Part shown: one piece after another, positions 32,078-37,569 of the stretch
How the letters are laid out: each line of letters opens with the position of its first letter
Position numbering within the stretch: position 1 is the first letter of the stretch
From: an uncultured Dialister sp.
GTDB taxonomy: Bacteria > Bacillota > Negativicutes > Veillonellales > Dialisteraceae
Assembly (NCBI RefSeq): GCF_900541605.1
Contig: NZ_UQKJ01000004.1
Coordinates: 1 to 37,569 of the forward strand
DNA: 37,569 nt
Reading direction: 5' to 3'
The notes under the pieces: generated by a model
What the model was told of the DNA's origin: nothing
Seen by the model: the letters and a program-made list of their open reading frames with translations, nothing else
Database searches by the model: none
Made by a program: the position numbers and the translations under genes

Positions 32078-32519
32078 GAATGACTCCTTAAGGAATAGAT
32101 TTGAGATTTGAATTAAGATTACAGTCCCCTCACCGGACTGAGGCCAGGGATAGGCGTCCCACGAAATGCAGATTTCTCAGATTTACATACCCCTATAACC
32201 ATAAGAAGAATAGCAGGCGCCAGGGATGACAGCACACAATCCTTAGGATCCAATTCACAGGCCTGAAGCCACGGCATCGCAAATTCCACTTTTCCGGGGC
32301 AGATCCATCCCGCGGCTTTGGTGCTCCGCTCTCCAGGGAGCTCCATACCCGGGACAGAATAACTCCGGCATACATATACCATGACTCCCCGCCGGAGATC
32401 ACAGCCCTGTCACAGGACCATGGCCTCTTTCCTGTTATCCAATGGCGAGTGAAAACGCGCCAATCGGAATCATGGAACCAATCGGCGCGTTTTCGCGAGG
32501 GCCTCTCGGCCTTCAGTTG
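32078..32519. other. intergenic region between frr and uppS
   Basis: A 442-nt gap. Next to frr is a strong terminator (32451-32494). The rest has short inverted repeats (CTCCGGC/GCCGGAG around 32362-32396, CCTCA/TGAGG near 32139-32154) and an 87-codon frame with no ribosome binding site, judged spurious. Promoter for uppS not identified. Confidence 0.5.
32451..32494 (-). terminator. strong terminator after frr
   Basis: The arms GAAAACGCGCC (32451-32461) and GGCGCGTTTTC (32484-32494) are perfect and extend inward to about 17 pairs with two wobbles. It lies about 25 nt past the frr stop. The A/T-rich arm ends make it able to act on either strand. Confidence 0.75.
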
Positions 32520-33077
32520 TTATACAGACATGATTTCCTTAATCTTCTTGTCTGTTACTGCTTCCACTTCTTTAATTTTCTTATCCGTCAGCTTCTGTAT
32601 TTTGTCTTCCGTATCCTTGATGATATCCTTGGACACGTCGCTGTTCTTTTCTTCCTTCTTCAGGAATACATTGCCATCGCGGCGGATATTGCGGACAGCC
32701 ACCTTTGCTTCTTCGGACTTTTTATTCACAATCTTAACCAGGTCTTTACGCCGTTCTTCGGTGAGCTGGGGAATGGCCATACGGATAAGATTGCCATCGT
32801 TCATAGGTACCAGGCCCAGATCAGACTGGAGAATCGCTTTTTCGATATCCTTCAGCAGTGATTTATCCCAGGGCTGGACGACGAGCATCCTTGCTTCCGG
32901 TACGGTAACCGATGCTACCTGGGTCACCGGGGTACGGGTGCCGTAATATTCTACAAATACCCGGTCCAGGAGACTGGCATTGGCCTGGCCCGTGCGGATG
33001 GAGGTAAATTCATTTCTCAGGGCGTTAATGGACTTGTCCATTTTTTCGGACAGTGTTTTCAGTTCATCTTCGTACAT
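32520..33077 (-). CDS. frr: ribosome recycling factor
   Basis: With EF-G it splits the post-termination ribosome. The 185-residue protein has canonical length and sequence: MDKSINALRNEFTSIRTGQA at the start of helix 1, YYGTRTPVTQVASV hinge, and the closing DKIQKLTDKKIKEVE helix. The start at 33077 has AAGGA about 8 nt upstream, inside the end of pyrH; the genes are 2 nt apart and co-transcribed. Confidence 0.98.
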   Translation of the reverse strand: MYEDELKTLSEKMDKSINALRNEFTSIRTGQANASLLDRVFVEYYGTRTPVTQVASVTVPEARMLVVQPWDKSLLKDIEKAILQSDLGLVPMNDGNLIRMAIPQLTEERRKDLVKIVNKKSEEAKVAVRNIRRDGNVFLKKEEKNSDVSKDIIKDTEDKIQKLTDKKIKEVEAVTDKKIKEIMSV

Positions 33078-33079
33078 GA

Positions 33080-33808
33080 TTATTTCCTTTCAATTAAAGT
33101 GCCCAGGGTTTCACCCTTGCAGGCTTTCACAATATTGCCGGGAACGTCGATATTGAAAACGACAATAGGAATATTATTATTCATGCAGAGCGTAATGGCC
33201 GTATTATCCATGACAGCCAGCTGTTTCTGCAGCACATCGTTGTAGGTCAGATGGGTAAACATTTTCGCTTCCGGATGGAATTTAGGATCCGCATCGTAGA
33301 CACCATCGGTCTGTTTCTTTGCCATGAGCATCACATCCGCTTCGATTTCCGCGCTGCGGAGAGCGGCGGTGGTGTCGGTGGTGAAGTAAGGATTCCCTGT
33401 GCCGGCGCCGAAAATCACAACCCGACCCTTTTCCAGATGACGGATAGCACGGCGGCGGATATAGGGTTCCGCAATCTGACGCATTTCGATAGCCGTCTGT
33501 ACACGGGTGGAAACGCCCAGTTTCTCCAGTGCATCCTGGAGAGCCACGGAATTGATAACCGTAGCGAGCATGCCCATGTAATCGGCAGAAGCACGGTCCA
33601 TGCCTCCCTGGCTGCCCTTCAGGCCCCGCCAGATGTTGCCGCCGCCAACGACTACAGCAATTTCCACGCCGGACTCGCAGGCTTCCTTGATTTCCCGGGC
33701 AAGACGGTATACCACTTCCGGATCAATACCGAAGCCCTTATCATTGGCCAGCGCTTCACCGGATAATTTTAACATGACTCTTTTATAATGTTTTGTTTCA
33801 GCTGCCAT
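33080..33808 (-). CDS. pyrH: UMP kinase
   Basis: Phosphorylates UMP to UDP in pyrimidine synthesis; a hexameric amino-acid-kinase-fold enzyme. The 242-residue protein has VMLKLSGEALA, the VVVGGGNIWRG loop, and the FGAGTGNPYFTTDT motif. The ATG at 33808 (MAAETKHYKRV) aligns with the E. coli start; the upstream TTG frame is rejected. A GGGGGTG ribosome binding site is weaker than its neighbours'. It has its own promoter immediately downstream of the tsf terminator. Confidence 0.97.
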   Translation of the reverse strand: MAAETKHYKRVMLKLSGEALANDKGFGIDPEVVYRLAREIKEACESGVEIAVVVGGGNIWRGLKGSQGGMDRASADYMGMLATVINSVALQDALEKLGVSTRVQTAIEMRQIAEPYIRRRAIRHLEKGRVVIFGAGTGNPYFTTDTTAALRSAEIEADVMLMAKKQTDGVYDADPKFHPEAKMFTHLTYNDVLQKQLAVMDNTAITLCMNNNIPIVVFNIDVPGNIVKACKGETLGTLIERK

Positions 33809-33853
33809 TGTACACCCCCACAAAGAAAAATGACCTGATCATAATCCACATCT

Positions 33854-33882
33854 ATTATATAGTAATTATCTCCCATTTACAA
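33854..33882 (-). promoter_or_regulatory. promoter for pyrH-frr
   Basis: On the minus strand -35 TTGTAA (33877-33882), 17-nt spacer, perfect -10 TATAAT (33854-33859). The start is near 33847, about 39 nt before the pyrH ATG. The -35 box overlaps the U-tract of the tsf terminator. Confidence 0.65.
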
Positions 33883-33912
33883 AATAAGAGAACACTAAAA
33901 AGTGTCCTCTTA
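33881..33912 (-). terminator. intrinsic terminator after tsf
   Basis: Stem TAAGAGGACACT/AGTGTTCTCTTA (one G-T) with a four-base loop spans 33885-33912 and is followed on the minus strand by TTTTG. It starts 8 nt past the tsf stop. Confidence 0.85.
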
Positions 33913-33920
33913 TATGTAAA

Positions 33921-34799
33921 TTACTGATTCAGCTGTTTAGCAACTTCTGCGGCCAGGTCATCCTGTTTCTTTTCGATGCCTTCACCGAGCTGGTAGCGGG
34001 TGAACCGGAGAACTTCCGCATTCTTGGACTTCAGGAGTTTGGAAATGGTGAGATCTCCATCCTTAATGAATTCCTGATCTACAAGGCATACTTCCTTGTA
34101 GAACTTATTAATGCGGCCGATAACCATCTTTTCAATGATTTTTTCCGGCTTGCCTTCATTTCTTGCTTCCACAGCAAGAACTTCTTTTTCATGGTCGATT
34201 TCAGCCTGGGGAACCTGGGTGCGGTCCAGGTAAGAAGGATTAGCTGCAGCTACCTGCATGGCGATGTCCTTGCCCAGTTCATCATCTGCGCCTTTCATTT
34301 CAACGAGAACGCCGATTTTGCCGCCGCCATGGATATAGCTGTAAACCTTGCCTTCTGCACTTTCGTAACGAACGAAGCGGCGGACGGAAATATTTTCACC
34401 AATCTTGGCAACTGCTTCGGTAACCGTATCTTTTACGGATTTGCCGTTCATGTCGGAAGCAAGCAGAGCTTCCACATCAGCCGGGTTGGTTGCAAGAATC
34501 TGGTTGGCAATGGAAGAAGCCAGTGCCTTGAAATCGTCATTGCTGCCAACGAAGTCGGTTTCGCAGTTAACTTCTACGAGAGCGCCGGTCTTGCCATCAG
34601 CGGAAATGGCGGAAACGACAGCACCTTCAGCAGCTACGCGGCTTGCCTTCTTTGCAGCCTGGGACAGTCCCTTTTCACGGAGAATGTCCACAGCCTTTTC
34701 CATATCGCCGTCAGCTTCAACGAGGGCTTTTTTGCAGTCCATCATGCCGGCGCCGGTCTTGGTACGCAGATCTTTTACCATGCTAGCTGTAATTTTCAT
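33921..34799 (-). CDS. tsf: elongation factor Ts
   Basis: Nucleotide exchange factor for EF-Tu. The 292-residue protein has the N-terminal UBA-like domain (VKDLRTKTGAGMMDCKKAL), the TDFVGSNDDF motif that contacts the EF-Tu nucleotide site, and a full-length core and coiled coil. The ATG at 34799 has GGAGG seven nt upstream. It is separated from rpsB by 87 nt with a hairpin. Confidence 0.98.
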   Translation of the reverse strand: MKITASMVKDLRTKTGAGMMDCKKALVEADGDMEKAVDILREKGLSQAAKKASRVAAEGAVVSAISADGKTGALVEVNCETDFVGSNDDFKALASSIANQILATNPADVEALLASDMNGKSVKDTVTEAVAKIGENISVRRFVRYESAEGKVYSYIHGGGKIGVLVEMKGADDELGKDIAMQVAAANPSYLDRTQVPQAEIDHEKEVLAVEARNEGKPEKIIEKMVIGRINKFYKEVCLVDQEFIKDGDLTISKLLKSKNAEVLRFTRYQLGEGIEKKQDDLAAEVAKQLNQ

Positions 34800-34834
34800 C
34801 TTATGACCTCCATCATAAAACAGGGTGTTTGTCC

Positions 34835-34878
34835 AAAAAACATAAGGGCTTCCCCACCGGAAAATCCGGCGGGAACCC
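34835..34878 (-). terminator. terminator/attenuator between rpsB and tsf
   Basis: A long stem with small bulges (GGG, TTCCC, GCCGGA pairing with TCCGGT, GGGAA, CCC; 34846-34878) is followed by TTATG and six T on the minus strand (34835-34840). tsf has no separate promoter in view, so it probably lets part of the transcripts through and sets the rpsB:tsf ratio. Confidence 0.65.
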
Positions 34879-34886
34879 TTGCATGA

Positions 34887-35660
34887 TTATTCCTTTGCTT
34901 CTTCCTGAGCTTCTTCAGCCGGAGCTTCTTCGCCTTCAGCAGCAGCTTCTTCAGCAGCAGCAGCTTCAGCTTCCTGCTGGCCCTGACGGCCTTCGAGGAC
35001 AGCATCAGCCATCTTGCTGGTGAGCAGTCTTACAGCGCGGATAGCGTCATCGTTTGCAGGAATCGGGAAATCAATAACATCCGGATCGCAGTTGGTATCA
35101 ACGGTAGCAACAACGGGGATGTGGAGCTTGTGAGCTTCGGAAACAGCGATTTCTTCTTTCTTGGAATCGATAATGAACAGTGCGCCCGGCAGTTTCTTCA
35201 TATCTTTGATGCCGCCCAGGTTCTTTTCCAGCTTTTCCAGTTCTCTCTTCATAAGGATAACTTCCTTCTTCGGATACTGGTCGGTGGTGCCTTCTTCAAA
35301 CATCTTTTCCAGTTCCTTCAGACGATTGATACGGGTCTGGATGGTACGGAAGTTGGTGAGCATGCCGCCGAGCCAACGTTCATTGACATAGAACTGGTTG
35401 CAGCGGGTAGCTTCTTCCTTCACGGAATTCTGGGCCTGTTTCTTGGTGCCTACGAAGAGAATCGGTTCGCCTTTGGCAGCTACGTCACGGATGAATGCAT
35501 AAGCTTCATCAACCTTCTTTACAGTCTTCTGCAGGTCGATGATGTAGATGCCATTCCGTTCGGTGAAAATGAAGCGAGCCATTTTCGGGTTCCAGCGACG
35601 GGTCTGGTGACCAAAATGAACGCCTGCTTCTAACAACTGTTTCATGGATACTACTGACAT
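34887..35660 (-). CDS. rpsB: 30S ribosomal protein S2
   Basis: Small-subunit ribosomal protein of 257 residues with VHFGHQTRRWNPKM at the N-terminus, RWLGGMLTNF in the middle, and the PIPANDDAIRAVRLL segment. The last 30 residues are a low-complexity Ala/Glu tail (about 228-257), an acidic extension common in Firmicutes but variable in length. The ATG at 35660 has AGGAGG upstream. First gene of the translation and isoprenoid block. Confidence 0.98.
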   Translation of the reverse strand: MSVVSMKQLLEAGVHFGHQTRRWNPKMARFIFTERNGIYIIDLQKTVKKVDEAYAFIRDVAAKGEPILFVGTKKQAQNSVKEEATRCNQFYVNERWLGGMLTNFRTIQTRINRLKELEKMFEEGTTDQYPKKEVILMKRELEKLEKNLGGIKDMKKLPGALFIIDSKKEEIAVSEAHKLHIPVVATVDTNCDPDVIDFPIPANDDAIRAVRLLTSKMADAVLEGRQGQQEAEAAAAEEAAAEGEEAPAEEAQEEAKE

Positions 35661-35762
35661 AATAAAAACCTCCTGTTAATAACCTCTGCCTGTTTCGTCT
35701 CCTGCATACACCCCTTAGGGCACAGATACAGAATCCGCAGACATGTGTACTCAATCTTTTTC

Positions 35763-35791
35763 ATTGTATCAAAAAGAAAGCCCCCATGCAA
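35763..35791 (-). promoter_or_regulatory. promoter for rpsB
   Basis: On the minus strand a -10 TACAAT (35763-35768) lies 17 nt from a weak -35 TTGCAT (35786-35791). The start is near 35756, giving a leader of about 95 nt. The -35 falls in the loop of the terminator of the preceding gene. Confidence 0.5.
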
Positions 35792-35797
35792 GGGGGG
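35771..35797 (-). terminator. terminator after the acyltransferase gene
   Basis: Stem CCCCC/GGGGG with loop TTGCAT, followed by CTTTCTTTTT on the minus strand. It lies about 135 nt past the acyltransferase stop and immediately precedes the rpsB -10. Confidence 0.65.
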
Positions 35798-35933
35798 AAG
35801 ATAGGAAATTTCTCCATTCGAAAGGAAAAGGAACATGACCATTTATATGGGCAGGACGAGACCGAGGTCGAGGGTATCAGGGAAATGCCCGGAAAATGAC
35901 TGAAAAAAGGCTATGGCCTGTGGCCCTTCCCAA

Positions 35934-37043
35934 TTATATGAGCCTGTCAAAGTACGGTATCCTTTTCAAGAGCCAGGTAATGACGATGCCGAGGCAGTAA
36001 GCGATAGAGATCCAGATAACCGCATCGATGAAAGGAATCCGATAGAGATACTTCAGGAGTACATGGGTATAAATAATATGGGTCAGATTCCTGGTGATTT
36101 CTTCAAAGAGCATGACACCGAAGGACATGCTGCCCAGGAATATGAGCGCTTTCCTTACGCCTTCCGAAACTTTGTGGCGTGAGAACCACCAGCGGCAGGT
36201 GCAGAAGACGAAGGATGTATTGAGGAACAGGAAGCAGTCATAAAACCGTTCCGAAATAGCCTCGGTCAAGCCCCCGGCCACCACGCCGTGGTACCAGGTC
36301 ATACCGCCGGCAACAGCCGTGCCAAGGAGTGCAAGGAGCCCCAGCTTTATCAGGTTCTTTTTTGTGATCCAGCTCATGGGCAGCACATTTTCGATCCAGT
36401 ACCCCATGAGAAAATAAAAAGTAGGCTCACTCACGGCCAGGAGTGGATTCAGGAAATAATTCATTTCTGCGCTCCCCTTGAAAATGAGGAAGGAGATAAC
36501 CGGTATACATCCTACAAAGAATAGATTCAGACCTATCAGGTAAAGATACAGTTCCTCCCCCATGGCCTTCACCAGTTTACGCCAGATAGGCAGCATAAGA
36601 AGGAAGGAAATGTATATATATAGGAAATAATATGCCGTAGCCAGGTCCGACGTATACAGCATGATGAAAAATTTGGCGATGTGGCCCGGCAGGGACAGAG
36701 GCAGGTTGTGGTAAAACCATACATAGTTAATAAGAGAAAAAATAAAGATAACCTGCAGGAACCGCCAGATCCGTTTCTTCCATATCCGGGAAATCGGCTC
36801 TTCCCTCCCCAGAAGGAGCGCACCGGAAATCATAAAGAAAATGGGCACTGCCGTCTTCACCCAGAACGGTACCGCCAGATAGAGCGGATAAAACAGGGAC
36901 GCCGGCCGGGCAATGTACAGGGAGAAGCCGGCGGTGGATGTATGGGTAAACATGACAAGCCATATGCACAGGGCCCGGAGAAACTCAATATGAAGTTTCT
37001 TCGCCTTCGGCCGTTTCTCTTCCGCCTTTTCCGTGGATTCCAT
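35934..37043 (-). CDS. acyltransferase 3 family membrane protein (OafA/WecH-like)
   Basis: A 369-residue polytopic inner-membrane O-acyltransferase. The first membrane segment carries the family Arg and His (LRALCIWLVMFTHTS). About ten hydrophobic helices follow, with the VPIFFMISGALLL second helix typical of the family. Such proteins acetylate surface sugars (O-antigen, capsule, ECA) or peptidoglycan; no extracytoplasmic SGNH domain is attached. The ATG at 37043 (MESTEKAEEKR) has AGAAGG seven nt upstream; the longer frame lacks a site. It stands alone between a repeat-rich gap and rpsB. Substrate unknown; LPS or capsule modification fits an outer-membrane cell. Confidence 0.88.
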   Translation of the reverse strand: MESTEKAEEKRPKAKKLHIEFLRALCIWLVMFTHTSTAGFSLYIARPASLFYPLYLAVPFWVKTAVPIFFMISGALLLGREEPISRIWKKRIWRFLQVIFIFSLINYVWFYHNLPLSLPGHIAKFFIMLYTSDLATAYYFLYIYISFLLMLPIWRKLVKAMGEELYLYLIGLNLFFVGCIPVISFLIFKGSAEMNYFLNPLLAVSEPTFYFLMGYWIENVLPMSWITKKNLIKLGLLALLGTAVAGGMTWYHGVVAGGLTEAISERFYDCFLFLNTSFVFCTCRWWFSRHKVSEGVRKALIFLGSMSFGVMLFEEITRNLTHIIYTHVLLKYLYRIPFIDAVIWISIAYCLGIVITWLLKRIPYFDRLI

Positions 37044-37076
37044 CGTAAAACCTTCTTTCAGAAAATATACAGGTTT

Positions 37077-37082
37077 ATCATA
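37077..37082 (-). promoter_or_regulatory. extended -10 for the acyltransferase gene
   Basis: TGG TATGAT on the minus strand about 34 nt upstream of the ATG at 37043; no clear -35. Same TGG-TAnnAT form as upstream of the lipoyl-like gene. Confidence 0.35.
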
Positions 37083-37319
37083 CCACAGGAAGGAGGAGAG
37101 AAAAAGGGCCTGCAGCCCAGGGCTGTGTCCTCCAGACAAGGCTCTGCCTGCGGCATGGCTGCGGCATGACAGCCGTGGCTAAGGCTGCGTCTGGGTTCAA
37201 GGATGGAAATATGGACCGCGAACAGCCCAAACAGGATGAATGGGCCTAAAGGTTATGACTGTCTATTGATATGCTCGTAAAAGCGGATTGGGGCGCTGTG
37301 CCTGAAAGCAAGGAAACCT

Positions 37320-37405
37320 TATATAACCCCGTCGAAGATGGCGGAGATACCTTATGTCCCCGGTGAACGAGCGAAGGTCCACCCACAACCTTTCGCCCCA
37401 TCCAT
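37320..37405. repeat. dispersed repeat family B, copy 2
   Basis: CCGGTGAACGAGCGAAG and CACCCACAACC, with the flanking CGAAGATGGCGGAGATACC, align with 19215-19310. It directly abuts repeat family A copy 4. Confidence 0.55.
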
Positions 37406-37410
37406 CCCAG

Positions 37411-37443
37411 GGAAGCGCTGATTAATTAGCAGAGTCCGATTAT
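37411..37443. repeat. palindromic repeat family A, copy 4 (half)
   Basis: GGAAGCGCTGATTAATT then GCAGAGTCCGATTAT matches the left arm and centre of the complete copy at 14635. The right arm is missing; instead the sequence runs into the hairpin series starting at 37436. Confidence 0.7.
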
Positions 37444-37557
37444 ACATGTATTTTCATGCAATACCGCGTCATAATCGGGCCAAGGATAAAAGGAAGGCGC
37501 TTCAATGTGCAGAGGCGCCAACTTACCTTGGCTCAGCAGTCCTATGCAGGACTGCTG
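37436..37557. ncRNA. candidate structured element: three consecutive hairpins
   Basis: Hairpin 1: CCGATTAT (37436-37443) with ATAATCGG (37471-37478), enclosing GTATT/AATAC. Hairpin 2: GCCAAGG (37479-37485) with CCTTGGC (37526-37532), enclosing GGCGC (37496-37500) and GCGCC (37515-37519). Hairpin 3: CAGCAGTCCT with AGGACTGCTG (37534-37557), then CTTTAAAT on the plus strand. All arms are perfect and nearly back to back. It could be a small RNA or leader ending in a terminator, or a mobile palindromic element. Strand unknown; no known class recognised. Confidence 0.35.
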
Positions 37558-37569
37558 CTTTAAATAGCT

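Larger units (their letters stand above)
37044..37569. other. gene-free right edge with repeats and a structured element
   Basis: 526 nt without a credible gene. It contains a possible promoter for the acyltransferase (37077-37082), a copy of repeat family B (about 37320-37405), a copy of repeat family A (37411-37443) and a run of three hairpins (37436-37557). A non-coding RNA or the regulatory region of a gene beyond the edge is possible. Confidence 0.5.

Noticed and set aside
32119..32382. 87-codon minus-strand frame between frr and uppS
   Set aside because: No Shine-Dalgarno sequence, no recognisable domain, and it overlaps small inverted repeats.

Overview
The window comes from a diderm Firmicute (Negativicutes). 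The best guess is the Veillonellaceae, near Dialister, Allisonella or Megasphaera. Firmicute-type housekeeping genes with strong AGGAGG ribosome binding sites sit beside genes that only make sense in a cell with an LPS-bearing outer membrane: lpxD, an LpxL-type acyltransferase, BamA, TamB, TolC, three OmpH/Skp paralogs and MlaE/MlaF/MlaD. The genus is inferred from gene content and order only. All 31 genes I support are on the minus strand, so transcription runs from high to low coordinates.

Layout in transcription order. (1) 37043-35934: a membrane acyltransferase, preceded by repeats and a structured element at the right edge. (2) 35660-22000: the classic bacterial block rpsB-tsf-pyrH-frr-uppS-cdsA-dxr-rseP-ispG-proS, then a stand-alone chorismate mutase, recD2 and comF. 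It covers translation, UMP, isoprenoid and phospholipid precursors and site-2 proteolysis. (3) 21607-19328: a small exported lipoyl-like domain protein and a large exported SpoIVB-type (S55) protease-like protein. (4) 18973-8801: mlaE-mlaF-mlaD-tolC-tamB, then a two-domain sigma-70 family factor and a single-pass membrane protein with a Pro-rich periplasmic tail. (5) 8536-2215: bamA, an unknown exported protein, three ompH-like genes and lpxD, behind a good promoter overlapped by a 12-bp inverted repeat. (6) 1673-14: an LpxL-type acyltransferase overlapping an alpha/beta hydrolase.

How it fits together: regions 3-6 look like a near-complete outer-membrane construction and lipid-traffic cluster. 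BamA and the OmpH proteins handle outer-membrane proteins. TamB and MlaEFD probably move phospholipid between the membranes. TolC is an export channel. LpxD and the LpxL homolog act in lipid A acylation. MlaD carries its own C-terminal beta-rich domain, and no mlaA, mlaB or mlaC is present here. This matches the single-protein trans-envelope MlaD proposed for Veillonella parvula. The sigma factor and membrane partner between tamB and bamA are candidate local regulators.

Intergenic DNA over about 200 bp is mostly dispersed palindromic repeats. One 45-nt palindrome family has clear or partial copies near 20, 14635, 21963 and 37412, and one copy supplies the C-terminal codons of the hydrolase gene. 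No rRNA, tRNA, CRISPR array, transposase or phage gene was seen.
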